Below are positions 1 to 10,439 of a DNA stretch of 64,000 bases, piece after piece. The DNA comes from Schistocephalus solidus (lineage: Eukaryota; Platyhelminthes; Cestoda; Diphyllobothriidea; Diphyllobothriidae). The stretch covers positions 1 through 64,000 of the forward strand of contig WEDG01000734.1 of NCBI GenBank assembly GCA_017591395.1, in the 5' to 3' direction. A program made the translations under genes and the position numbers. Positions within the stretch are counted from its first letter, which is position 1; each line of letters starts with the position of its first letter. Under the pieces are notes generated by a model that was not told the origin of the DNA, ran no database searches, and saw nothing but the letters and a program-made list of their open reading frames with translations.

Positions 1-360
1 AATGTCATCCGGCTGACCGTTAGGTCCCCTAAACTCAGCTTATTCTATACTTCTTCAGGCGTCTGGCTTCGATTTCAAGTTGAAAAAGTTTTCGACCTTT
101 GTGGAAATGTTTTGCTCGTATGTTTTATATTATATTTTATCACTGAAATCTTTCAGTGTTACTACTTTTATCACTGAAGTTCAAGGTTTTGTTGACAGAT
201 TATTGGATTGCTAACACAATTTAATCAGACGTTAATGCCACTAAAAATGAATTTGCTCTGAGCGATTTACCTAACGACAGGCCGTGGGCAGTCGGAATGC
301 CGAAGTAATGACTTAGTGTGGTTACGCTAAATTACTAGCAGCTACAGACTGAACTGCAAA
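1..360. other. Unassigned sequence before first LINE
   Basis: No open frame or motif that I recognise. It may be decayed endonuclease sequence of the LINE that becomes readable at about 430, but no endonuclease motif can be read here. Confidence 0.3.
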
Positions 361-429
361 AGAGTTCCACTTCGAGGACCAGCTGCGTTAAAGTGGGCTT
401 TCTGCCTCAAAACTGGCAATTTCTTACCT

Positions 430-2912
430 AACATGTCTTGGTTCCGACGAGGGTTCGCGAGGGCTGGCAGATGAACTGTTTCGACCTCGTGTTCACTTCA
501 GGTCGCCTGGACAACATCGAGGTTGTGCGTTGGTAACCTACTCTAGACAAGAGCGATAATTTTGGTTCACATGTGGGAATGCACATTATTATCTTTTGCT
601 GACCTAATCACTTGATCGTCGATCAGAAATATTTGGCGTGGGAATTTTCGAACAGATTAAAAAATGACCTTTCTCCTATCGACTGGATATCCATTTTTCC
701 GACGATTTCTGACGAGGCTTGAAATGCTCAAGGACAAATTCGAAACCTCATTTCTAGACACTGCCCACGCATGCGAAGAAGGCTAACAAACGGACCTCGC
801 TGGTTGACTCCATCCTTAAGGAAAGAAGTTAACAAGAAGAGGAAACTATGGAAAAGATACCACATTGATACGACACTGGAATTCCTCAACAGCTACAAGT
901 TGCAAAGAAACCGAGTCAGAAATCTCGTTGACAGAGATCGATGAGTCTTCAAAAAGGATCTGTTGAACCGTGCCATGATTAATCCCAAAGTCCTTTATGG
1001 TTATATGAGGCAGAGCGCGCGAAACAATGATCCGATCCCACTATTGCGGACTGCTGAGGGCGCAGGAATGTCAGTGGACAGGGATAAGGCTGAACACCTT
1101 TCTCAGTTCTTCCGGTCCGTCATGACAACAGAACCTGAATTTGTCCCACCCAATTGCGAAGACGAGGAAATGTCTACTAGGGAAGCAGTCCACTTTGCCG
1201 AAGAAATCATTCAGGAAGAGTTGCTTAACCTGAAAGAGTCGACCTCTTCAGGCTCTGAGTCAATCCCGACCAAGCCGGTGAAGGAGCTAGCTTCTGAAAG
1301 GGCCAAACCGCTAGCCTTACTCTTCCAGGCGTAGTTTGCTACTGAGTTTCTACCCTCCGATTGGAAGACCGCAATCATCACTCCGCTATTCAAGAATGGA
1401 AACCGAGCGTCTGCCAATAACTACAGACTGGTGCCCCTATCCTCCATCTGTTTTAAAATCATGGAGAAAATAATCAAGAAAGCGTTGATGCAGTTCCTCG
1501 AGCAAAATCACCTCCTTTCCGATGTCCAACACGGCTTTCACAGGGTAGGTCTTGTCTAACGAGCCTACTCTTCTCATTTGAACGCTGGACCAAAGCACGT
1601 GATGCAGGAAAAATGGTGCATGCCATCAACATTGACTTCCAAAAGGCCTTCGACAGCGTTCCTCACCAACGTCTCCTGCATTAACTGCGCAGCGTAGGGT
1701 TTCGTGAAAGCCTCCTTGTATGGATGCAGAATTTTTTGATTAGACCGTCCCAAAGAGTACAAGTCGTACGCCAGCAGTCCTCAGAAGTAATCGTGGTGAT
1801 GGGCATCCTACAGGGCTCCGTTTTGGGCCCCATATTATTCTCTGCTTTCATCAATGACTGTTTCAGGGACCTTGACTGTGATGTCCTCCTGTGCGCTGAC
1901 GACATGAAACTATGGAAAGTTGTTGACAATAAGGCAGACGAAGACCATCTTCAACTGAACTTGAACAGGCTCTAGGACGGGTCGAAGCGTTGGCTTATGC
2001 CATTCAATGTGAGTAAGTGTAATTTTCTTCAAATTGGCTGCTGTGGAGCCTCCAGCCCATGAATTTACTTTCTAACTGTTACACCATTGCAACCAGTTGA
2101 CAGTCAGAAGGACTTGGGTGTGTGGATAACATCGTCACTCAAACCAACACTGAACTGCCCGAAGGTGGCCAAGTCAGCCATGTTTGTATTGCAACTCATC
2201 AGGCGCGCCTTTATGGGATTTGACGGAAACAATTTCTCCAAAATATTTGGAAGCTTCGTGCGGCCGCACCCAGAATATGCCATACAGGCATGGAGACCTT
2301 GGACTGTCAAGGATAGTACCGTATTAGAAAAAGTTCCAGAGGCGGGCGAAAAAATTACTGAAGGCCTGCGATAGCTAACCTATGAAAACAGACTATCAAC
2401 TTGCAACCTATTTCCCCTTTTCTACAGGCAACTACGAAGAGATCTTATACTAGCCTTTCGCATTATGGATGGCCTGAACTTTTGCTTTATGCCCAATGAT
2501 TTTTTCACTCTGACTAACATGCCCACCTTGCGAGGTCACCCTTTAAAACTACGCACAGGTACTGCAAGGTTCGATGGACGCAAGTACTTCTTCAGTAACA
2601 GATTGTTCGCAGTATGGAACGCTCCGCCGGCGGATGTTGTCCTCTCTACCAACGTTAATTGCTTTAAGCTCAAACTCGACGCTTATCAAACCTTATAGTT
2701 CAATTGTATATAATTATACTCCTCAAAATACTTGAGTAGTCTTTTTAGTGTATGTTGTCGACTAGCCGATGGCGGCTTGTTTTTTCCATGTCATTATGGA
2801 AACGTCTTTTTAATTTTCATTATGTATCGATGTTTTCTTAGCCACTTTTTAACCGATAGGGAGCTCGAAGGTGTTCGTCTATCTTTCCCTTAATAAAACT
2901 GAACTGAACACG
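430..2912 (+). mobile_element. CR1/Jockey-like LINE, broken: endonuclease tail, linker, RT, 3' UTR
   Basis: Non-LTR retrotransposon, 5'-truncated and decayed. The end of the APE-type endonuclease is readable at about 430-520 (PTRVREGWQMNCFDLVFTSG). A basic linker follows at about 780-960 (PRWLTPSLRKEVNKKRKLW), then the lead-in to RT (963-1334). RT proper runs from about 1340 to 1975 across several frames and contains FDSVPHQ, GSVLGP and a catalytic box reading CADD (about 1892-1903) in place of the usual FADD. The C-terminal part is at 2087-2374 (QKDLGVWITSSLKPT) and 2465-2698. The 3' UTR ends in TTAATAAAACTGAACTGAAC (about 2891-2910). Frameshifts and stops make it inactive. The same domain order recurs in the copies at 17.0-18.8 and 23.5-25.9 kb, which supports one family. 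The exact clade (CR1 or Jockey) cannot be settled by eye. Confidence 0.85.
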
Positions 2913-2949
2913 CAGGTAAAAGCAATATGGTCACTTCACCCTAGTGGCG

Positions 2950-4000
2950 GTTGTCATTTCACTTCCCTTATGACTCCTTCTTCTTTACTGAAAACGGGAT
3001 AAATCGTTCACCTTCTCTCAAACTGGTTCCAAACTCTATATTGTGGGTGAGATATTCGTCCAGGAAAAAGTGTAGTAGGTTATAGTCGAATGACGTTGGT
3101 GCGGCCTTTACTGTGGAACTTTTCCAATCTGTGCTAGGTGCGTTGAAGTCACCCAGGAGTAATAAATTATCCTGCTGACATACCGATTTCACGTTCCACA
3201 TCATCGCTTTCCTTCGAGCTGGGAGGCCGGTAAACAACGCATAGGTTAAGCATCGACAATTGTTTGATTCTAATTTTGCAAGAAATTATTTCATACCTTC
3301 GTAGTTATACGTCGGAAATTTCCCGCTGACAGGAAGATAGTTCCGGGGACATATAAAGTGTCATGCCTCTGCCTCTAGGTTGGAATCTGCCACAACGAAA
3401 AATGTGGTTTCCCCCGATACTGACATCGCTAAGGCCTTTTTCTTCAGTAAGCCACGTCTCTGTCAATGCAATTATGTGCGGATTCTGCTCAGAGGCTAGG
3501 GGATTTGAGCTCATCGATTTTGTTGAAGAGAACATGGCAGTTGGTATAGTATATTTCGAGACAGCAGCCACTAGTACTTATAGTAGCCTTGATAGCGGTC
3601 ATTTTTATAGTGGTTAAGTTGTCAGCCTGACTGCTTTCACCCAATGAAATTCTCTTCTGACATGAATTATGCGCCCCTTTCTGGTTTGTAGGTTTGTCCA
3701 CCTTTCTCCTTCACCCTTTCAGTTCGTTTATCAGTTGATTCATCTTCATTCGTTCTCTCGGCTCGTAGTCTGCTTGAAAAAACACCAGCATGCATATCCC
3801 GCAGAGATGACTTTCTTTGTAGCCAGAGCTGCACCTGCGCTTCTGTTTCTAAGCTGAATTTAAGGGTCGTGGCCGAGAGCTTGAACCAATTGACGACTGA
3901 GCTTTCCCTATTCGAGGTGCTTTTTAGAATGTTAATCGACTCGACGTCTCTTAACAGTAAACTCAAACTTATATGTACGCTCCGACTGGGAGTCAAACGT
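2950..4000 (-). mobile_element. LINE 5' part: ORF1 end and APE endonuclease, broken
   Basis: Read on the minus strand from about 4000 downwards. An ORF1-type segment carries FFQADYEPRER (near 3780). It is followed by the endonuclease start, IYYTNCHVLFNKIDELK (about 3575-3500), then PHIIALTETWL (about 3480-3440) with the conserved Glu, then a degenerate RGRGMTLYMSP stretch. Further down GDFNAPSTDW (about 3150-3120) marks the D-F-N active-site loop. Stops and frame changes interrupt it, and no RT follows, because the plus-strand LINE's 3' end lies at 2912. The two elements therefore meet tail to tail. It shares the ORF1-endonuclease join with the copies at 28.7 and 57.5 kb. Confidence 0.8.
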
Positions 4001-5440
4001 GGGCCACCTGAATGAAAGCCTATCTTGCCTATAACAGGTTTTTGAGATAAACAAATAGCAAAGTAGATGTCTTCTTACAATAGTTCGTGATGAAGGTTGA
4101 ACAGAAACCCCTGTCGAACGTCAGCGTCAGCGTCTTGTAGGTCATTTTTATGACGCCGATGGCTCGGTGCGCAATCTTTACAGGAGACCGACAAGTCTAT
4201 TTGACTGGACTTTAAAATATGGATTTCAGTCAACCTATAGCTTCTGATGCATCCTTAAGGGTTTAGGAACGCAAAATCGAAGAAGTCAAGGCGGATAGCG
4301 GGTGGTTGTCACAGGTTCCCATTTCTGTTTTATAGCCACCCATCCTACACCTTGAAGAATGTAGTGGAAGTGGTAAATAAATGAAATTAATTTTAAAGGA
4401 GTACGACTTGCAAAGGATAAGGCACATGTAAGCTAGAGTTGGCTGCCAGCACAGTTCGTTCAGTCGCCCTATCTGGTCAGAGAAGGAGGCGCGAGATCTC
4501 GGCAAGGGAGAAAGTGGCCAGACGACGACGGGCAAAAGTCAACGCCCCCATGGTTGGTCCGATTTGGACTGTCAAGGTGAGCAGCTGTCGGTTCTTTAAC
4601 GTCTTGAAGGCCCTCATTTGCGTTTTTGGAGCCTGGAGTTGTGCGAGGAGGCAAAAATGAGGCATGACGGAACAAAGGAAAGACCACAAAACAGAGCTAT
4701 TGGGGTGGTACTCACAGCAACCACTACAGGACAAAATAGCAGGGCTAAGCAGGGTTTGGCGGTTTCGAACAACGGGAGCACAAGAGCGAACATAGCTGTA
4801 AAAAATCGAGCCTATGATGACGGACCGAAACGGCCAATCTCCGTACACAAACACTTCAGGGAACCACCTAGCTGCAAGACATGCAATGCAATCTTCTCTT
4901 TTCTTAGAACAATTAAGACATAGTCAGAGCTCTGGCCCATCGATGGCGTACCGATTGACTTTTTCAAGTGTTGAGAAAGTTCAGAGGAAGCCTGAATCAC
5001 AGGATGAAATACAAAACACCGTTGTAGAAAAATGCATGACATCTGTAGGGGGAGACTGACAGAAGAACACCACCGGCATGACTCACTGCTTCGCCACAAA
5101 TGTAAGCTCTCACTGAGCACGCCAAACTATGGTCGACGAAGAGGCTAGGCGTGAGAAGGAGGGAGGCGATTGTTGAAACACGTACATCTAAGAAGCACAG
5201 TTCGGGTTAAAAGTGGGTACTGGATTAAGTGCATAAACATACAACAAAAGACGCCTCCGCGAGGGAATAAGAATACGAACATCTCCCTTCAGAGGTAGGC
5301 TGATGGTGAGATAGCTATAAGGTCATTCTACCGAGAAAGACAAGGGGTACTACGCCTCAAGAAAAGCTTCTTTCAAAACTCAACCTTCCCACCACATAAT
5401 CTGCCGACATAAAAAAAGTTAACAGAAGCCGGCCGCTTGA
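4000..5440. other. Unassigned, with several overlapping short ORFs
   Basis: Short ORFs of 70-125 codons exist on both strands (for example 4477-4854 minus, 4618-4923 plus, 4814-5059 plus). None has a domain that I recognise and they overlap one another. The stretch is richer in G+C than the late part of the window. It could be the 5' region of the minus-strand LINE at 2950-4000 or other repeat sequence. I cannot support a gene. Confidence 0.3.
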
Positions 5441-5985
5441 TCAGTTGATTGGCCGATAGCAATTTGTGGGTGTCTGATTGGCTGTCCCAGGGCATGCTCA
5501 AAAACGGTGGCAGCGTGGGTGCCAGAGCTAGAAGGCCCTACAACCTCAACCTAAACTACCACGACCGGCAGTTACGAGTATCTGAAACAACCACAAGGAC
5601 GGCAGTTGGCAGAATTCATGAAATAGTAACAGACGTCCGAAATTTCTTTTCGAGTAAAAAATGCTACCTAGGTAGAGTTGCGGTTTCGAGTATCACGCAG
5701 CATAATCCCAGAATATTTCGGTCACACCAGGACGCCGACATTTCGATATGCCCCATCCAGCCGCCCGCAAAATCCCCAAACCGTAAAACATTACTACTTG
5801 AGTGGTAACAACCATCTTATTGGTTTTAGAGATACGTATAAATTCAAATATAGGTTACCATGTCAGATTCCAGCAAATAGATTTTACACAAAACCAGCTG
5901 GGAAATATCCCCTCTTGTACCGATTTGGTGGAAATCGTTTCTCCTTTTAATTCTTTACTCAAAAAAGGGATCACAAAAAGTTGTT
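5440..5985 (+). other. Possible upstream part of Penelope-like element
   Basis: An open frame (5449-5808) and two overlapping ones (5678-5950, 5802-6047) lie just before the inverted repeat that borders the PLE remnant. No RT motif can be read in them, so assignment to the PLE rests only on position. Confidence 0.2.
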
Positions 5986-5989
5986 TAAT

Positions 5990-6165
5990 TCTCGAAACGA
6001 GAGTTGTAATTATCACATTAGAGAGTTTGGTGGGGCAGACAATCTGACAGCCGTGCATGGGAAGGGGACGAGAAACGTGTTACGATAAATGCCGGGAGTG
6101 AGGGCAGAGGTGGTAAAATCCCAAGTGGGGTTCACGTTTCGGGTGGGAAGGAGGAATACCGCGTC
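5990..6165 (+). repeat. Left arm of PLE-flanking inverted repeat
   Basis: Contains GAGAGTTTGGTGGG, CGTGTTACGATAAATGCCGG and GGAGGAATACCGC. The reverse complement of 7198-7366 reads the same with a few substitutions and small indels. The inner edge lies just before the first readable RT motif, as expected for a PLE terminal repeat (pLTR) in inverted arrangement. Confidence 0.75.
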
Positions 6166-7197
6166 AACAAGTCAAAGGCACTCAAATGGGCTCGCGGATA
6201 TCGGGTCTCCTATAGGAACTCGTATTGCAACAATTAGAGGAGGAGGGAATATGAACTTTCAAGCCAAAACTGTGGCTCCGATATGTAGATGATACCTTTG
6301 TTATCACGAAAACCCGCGAGGTTGAGCAGCTGCATCAGAGTCCGAATAACCCTTTCCCAGCTATCCAATTTACTCGCGAAGAGGCAACAGGAAATATCCT
6401 CCCGTTTCTAGACGTGAGTATTCAAAAAATGGAGAACGGTGACCTGACAAGGAGCGCACACCGAAAAGGCTCGAATGCTGCCATCATACTTAATATGACA
6501 GTAACCATCCAGCGAACCACAAAAGGAGTTTCGTCTGAACCCTTTTTCACCGAGCTTATCTTTACTTTAGCAGCGACGACTTTCTTAAGAAGGAACCCGC
6601 TTACTTGTATCGATTATGCCGACTCAATGGATGCACCCGGTCGGCCTTGTAAAAAACTGTCTCAGACGTCAGAGACAACAACAAAGCGTTGAGTCTAGTG
6701 GGGAAACAGTGGCGCGAAAATTCTACTCTCTACCCTACATGCAGGGAATTTCCGAAGCGATCGCCAGACAAGTAAATCGGTTTGGAATATCCATCGCCTA
6801 CAAGCCGACGTCCTCCCTGCGCGCAGCACTATCGCGAGTTGATGACCCCACAATAAAAGAGCAGCAAACGAATGTCATTTAACGCATTCCACGTGCAAAT
6901 TGCTCTTGCGCTTGCGTAGGCAATACAGGTTGACGACTTGCGACCCGCATAAACGAACATAAACTGGCCATCCGTCAATGGGATCCCTTGTCTCACGTAT
7001 TTGCGCATCACGTGGACCGCGACCACCGTTTAAATTGGGACGCAACCGAAGTGGTCGCCATGGCTAACACCAGGCGTGCACCAGAATTCCTCAAAGCTTG
7101 GCACTCCAACACAAACAGCATCAACCGCCATGTCGACCAGCGTCCACTATAAACCAACAGTAGCTTATCCATGTTTGGTCAAGTGGAAATCTGAGCG

Positions 7198-7366
7198 TGC
7201 GGTATTCCTCCTTCTTCGCCTCCCCCGACACGTGAAACACAAGCGGGATTTCAACATCTCTCCCCTCACTCCCGGCATTTATCGTAACACGTTTCTCGTC
7301 TCCTTCCCATTGACGACTGACTCTCTGTCTGCCCCCACCAAACTCTCTAGTGGGATAATCCTAACT
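7198..7366 (-). repeat. Right arm of PLE-flanking inverted repeat
   Basis: Inverted partner of 5990-6165. It includes GCGGTATTCCTCC at the inner edge and AACTCTCTAGTGGGATAATC at the outer edge. It starts about 45 bases after the last readable GIY-YIG codons. Confidence 0.75.
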
Positions 7367-7682
7367 CTCACTTTTCATTTCGTCTGACGACGGGCCGGTG
7401 TAACCCGCTTGCAAATGCACAAGTAAAAATTAATTTTTCCGACGAACCTTCTTTTTTCATTATTCTCTCCGATTGCTTATTGAAGCAAAAATGCGTCGCT
7501 AGGCATAAATCAGAAGAAAAGACGATCTCGGGAACAATAGGTTTAATCTCCTGACGTTTAAAAACCGAGCAAGATTCCATTGTCGGAGGTGGGTTCAGTA
7601 TGGCACCTCACAGTATTTATGGCTTCTGAACATGCTGGCTCTACAGCTATTCGAGCAAGAGGCACTGCATGAGGGTGGGTGG

Positions 7683-7685
7683 AGT

Positions 7686-7725
<40 letters not shown>

Positions 7726-7726
7726 G
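7683..7726. repeat. TA-rich microsatellite
   Basis: A run of imperfect then perfect TA dinucleotides, about 45 bases. It lies at the distal end of the minus-strand SINE that follows, so it could be that SINE's simple-sequence tail. Confidence 0.9.
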
Positions 7727-8010
7727 GTAGTTGGGCGTTCACCGATAGTTTAACAGGACTCATTCGTCCTGTTGTGCCTTGGGGTTAACTCTAGAGCCCC
7801 AACAGCAACCACAGAGCAGGAAGTGATAAAGGCAGAATGATATTACCGACAAAGACAAGGGAGACTGGAATGGCCATTTCAGGCTTATTAGCCATAATCA
7901 GCCAGTCATACCCAACCCCAGGTGCTGCGGTGCCCGAGGTTTGAACTCGCGACCTGTCGGACAGAAGTCCAGCACTCTACGCATTGCGCCACGAGCTCGT
8001 TGTCTTGCCG
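7727..8010 (-). mobile_element. tRNA-derived SINE unit
   Basis: On the minus strand it starts with a tRNA-like head at about 8005-7930. The head holds an A-box-like TGGCGCAATGCGTAGAG and a B-box-like GAGTTCAAACCTC, and resembles tRNA-Arg(UCU) in its D arm and anticodon arm (GGACTTCT). The body reads ATGACTGGCTGATTATGGC and AATAAGCCTGAAATGGCC, then GGGCTCTAGAGTTA, AGGCACAACAGGAC and ATCGGTGAAC. The same body occurs in every unit of the 29.8-33.2 kb array. A TA repeat follows it. Confidence 0.75.
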
Positions 8011-8240
8011 GTTTCGATCGGAAATATTAACAATGGAGAGGAGATAGAGAGGAGAGATGACAGAAAATATGGGTAGATTGATACAGTCTATTTCGGGCTT
8101 ATTCTGCCTTCATTCAGCCAATCATAACCATGACTACCAGCTGGGACTGGAAACACAAACATGCGCTCGAGTACGGCACAGACACTCCAAACACTGTGTC
8201 TAGTAGATGGGTCACATATATAAAGGTTTATAACGCTAAT
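8010..8240 (-). mobile_element. Degenerate second SINE unit
   Basis: Directly upstream of the preceding unit. Its tail end (TTCCGATCGAAACCGGC, about 8028-8010 minus) abuts the next head without a spacer, the same junction type as in the array. The body (CAGCCAATCATAA at about 8118-8130 as read on plus) and a weak tRNA-like head (about 8165-8215) are recognisable but diverged. Confidence 0.5.
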
Positions 8241-8249
8241 AACGCGGTA

Positions 8250-8640
8250 GTTCTCACGATTTGTCTTACCTCCCTTCCTAAAGACATGCACAAATATGTT
8301 CGCTCTCTGGGCTTGCTCACGGGCAGAGGACTTTCAGACTTCAGCGGCGATCATATGGCACTGCAACTGTTGCAGACAGATAAAACTGCGGCACAAAGAA
8401 AAGCGAGGGTGATGGGTTTGTCATCGAAATAAAGATGGTGCTTGAAGTGTTCACACCAGCTTTTTAATTTGGCCGATTGGTCAGAAATGAAGCAAACATT
8501 CGGATCACAACTAGTCACTCAGCACCGAGGGCCTGTTAGGAACGCTTGAGCCTTGATCCGCGGAGGTCACTATTTCAGTTCAATATTTTTGCAAACATTC
8601 CTGGCCAACTCTGTCATTTTAAGAAGTTACTGGAATTAAC
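8250..8640. other. Unassigned spacer with a 100-codon ORF
   Basis: The ORF 8130-8432 partly overlaps the SINE and has no domain that I recognise. It ends in a lysine- and glutamine-rich stretch. No support for a gene beyond openness. Confidence 0.25.
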
Positions 8641-8674
8641 CATTTTTTGGATCTCAATCGAGCCGCTTGGGGAA

Positions 8675-9658
8675 ATAAATGTCTGGCGACCTGGGAGGAC
8701 CTTGCATATGAAAGACCGGCATGGAGAAGATCCGTGAAGACTGGTTCAGCAATCTATGAGGCCAACCCGGATCACCACCGCAAAGGTCAAAAAAGCGGCA
8801 CGAAAGTCACCTGAGGCCCGGACAAACATCGTCGATGCCCAGGCCCTGCCAACGTGCCCGCGCTGTCAACGCAGCTTCCGCGCGCGAATAGGCCTGGTTG
8901 GACATCTTCGGACGCAATGCACCAACAATCCGACAATTCCAACTTCTTCTTCAAATTCTACCAACCCTACTTCAGACTCCTCCACCCTCACTCCTGGCAT
9001 CAATTCCATTACTCCCACCATCAAAGAGACCACATTCCAATACTCAACACCTGTTGCCCCCAACACCGCAACCACCACCGCCTTCACCTTCAATACCACC
9101 ACAATCAACGATGGGGACTCTCTCCTAAACTGTGCTCAATGCGACCGCACATTTACTTCACGCATTGGCCTGGTTGGTCACTTGCGAATCCAACGTACAG
9201 AGACTGGTAAACCAGTGCCTGGAGCACCAACACACAGCAGAGATCACCACCTCCACTGCCCTCACTGTCCTCGCGCATTGACTCATCGCATGGGCCTATT
9301 CGGTCACATGCGCATCCATGACAGCGGAATTCACCGCAATGCCGACAACATCGATACACCATGCACAACCTCCCCTCCTGCTATTCTTACCGCTACTACC
9401 ACCCCCATTCCATGAATGACCTCCCCAGCCTCTACCAATTTCTCCTGCCAACACTGCGCCTGCAACTTCAACTCACGCATCGGCCTGGTCGGTCACCTGC
9501 GTATCCATCACACTGAGGCCGGTGAACCAGTGCATGGGGCTCCGACATACAGTCGCCGCGCCCGCCGCACTCGCCTCCACTGCCCTCACTGCTCCCGCAT
9601 ATTTACACACCGTTTGGGCCTATTAGGACACATGCGCCTCAACGACAACCTGCGGTAA
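8675..9658 (+). pseudogene. C2H2 zinc-finger protein or retroelement-tail pseudogene
   Basis: An open frame 8756-9415 ends in TGA (9413-9415) and resumes in the same frame at once (9416-9658), so one codon splits a 300-codon frame. Upstream the frame is shifted by one but continues: ATWEDLAYERPAWRRSVKTG (about 8680-8740). Five finger-like cores are visible: CPRCQRSF...HLRTQC (second His position replaced), CAQCDRTF...HLRIQ (terminal His lost), CPHCPRAL...HMRIH (complete), CQHCACNF...HLRIHH (complete) and CPHCSRIF...HMRLN (terminal His lost). Long Thr/Ser/Pro linkers separate them. From memory, fingers with this RIGLVGHLRI core are very abundant in diphyllobothriid genomes, often behind an RTE-like endonuclease/RT. 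A dead retroelement tail is therefore as likely as a host transcription factor. Confidence 0.75.
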
Positions 9659-9676
9659 ACCACCAGAGGCTTGGAA

Positions 9677-9815
9677 ACCGTGGCTTAGAAGGCTGCCAAG
9701 TTGACGCTTACAAAAGACCACGCCGTCGGCCCAGTTTATGTGTTGTGTGTGTCGAGTGGCTGACCTGTGGACCGGGAGTCAAACGGCGATGGCTCCTTCA
9801 TATCCCCTGAGTAAG
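9677..9815 (+). repeat. Direct repeat, copy 1
   Basis: Begins CCGTGGCTTAGAAGG and contains GTGTCGAGTGGCTGACCTG and GGCTCCTTCATAT. It matches 10033-10165 with about 356 bases between equivalent points. It starts shortly after the zinc-finger stop codon. Function is unknown; it may be part of a dispersed repeat following this zinc-finger family. Confidence 0.65.
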
Positions 9816-10032
9816 TTTATCCTTGTGTGTGTGTAATTGGGTCCAGGACGTGCTGTAGCGCGCGACGACGGGTACGCCGACCCGTCAGACAATGCGCCCA
9901 CTCCCACATCAGTCAGCTGACTGGCTCGGATTGTGGTCTGATTGTGGGGGTAGGGGAGAGAGTGAGGTAAACAGCTCAACACATTTTCTTCACTAAAAAA
10001 ATCTGACGTGTGTTAACCTATCACGTTGCGCT

Positions 10033-10165
10033 AAAAGCCGTGGCTTGGAAGGTTGTCAACTGACGGGATAACTCAGACCGCATGGTCAGCCCAATGTGTG
10101 TTTTGTGTTGAGTGGCTGACTTGCGGACTGAGAGTTAGGCTGCAATGACTCCTTCTTGATGTGGC
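10033..10165 (+). repeat. Direct repeat, copy 2
   Basis: Begins CCGTGGCTTGGAAGG and contains GTGTTGAGTGGCTGACTTG and ACTCCTTCTTGAT. It is the partner of 9677-9815, diverged by substitutions and small indels. The sequence between and after the copies (9816-10032, 10166-10440) is only weakly alike and holds no gene that I can support. Confidence 0.65.
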
Positions 10166-10439
10166 CTTATGGCATTCCCACTCCATGGGATCCAAGCCAG
10201 GTGTTGTGGTACACCCAGGGGCGGCTCCGGCCATGCCAGCCATCTGCGCCCTCTACCATCTCCGGTTTGCTTGACTCCGTTTTGCCAATGGGTTCAGGTG
10301 GGGAGAAGGAGAGATTGTGGTAGCTGCAGCGCAAGGCTACTATCACTTTAAACTAAATCACGCGCAAGTCACCATCCCTGCACCACCCTTCCGTGGAGCA
10401 AACGGTGGACCACGTCGAAATCGACGGTCGAAGTGTCAT

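Larger units (their letters stand above)
5990..7450 (+). mobile_element. Penelope-like element remnant: RT and GIY-YIG between inverted repeats
   Basis: PLEs encode a telomerase-related RT joined to a GIY-YIG nuclease. Here the RT core reads MGSRISGLL (about 6180-6208) and then LWLRYVDDTFVI with the YVDD box at 6282-6293. ILPFLDVSIQK follows at about 6395-6430. Frames then shift, and the frame from 6616 reads RKFYSLPYMQGISEAIARQ (about 6716-6774) and RFGISIAYKPTSSLRAALS (about 6778-6836). The nuclease part (about 6870-7150) has CSCACVGNTG and RINEHKLAIR. In-frame stops inside RT, at 6880-6882 and near 6938 show that it is dead. Inverted repeats of about 165 bp enclose the coding part. N-terminal RT motifs are missing. 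Confidence 0.85.

Noticed and set aside
7384..7410. Hammerhead-ribozyme-like core (CTGACGA then a CGGG/CCCG stem) near the PLE end
   Set aside because: The required GAAA after the stem is absent (CTTGCAAATG instead) and stems I and III could not be drawn.
8854..9368. Overlapping ORFs rich in His, Pro or Val on both strands
   Set aside because: Shadows of the Thr/Pro-rich zinc-finger linkers in other frames.
9413..9415. TGA as a selenocysteine codon in the zinc-finger frame
   Set aside because: No selenoprotein context or visible SECIS-like element, and upstream frame shift plus lost zinc ligands point to decay.
8756..9415. Confident host zinc-finger transcription factor gene
   Set aside because: Interrupted frame, degenerate fingers, and upstream sequence that looks like a retroelement reading frame.
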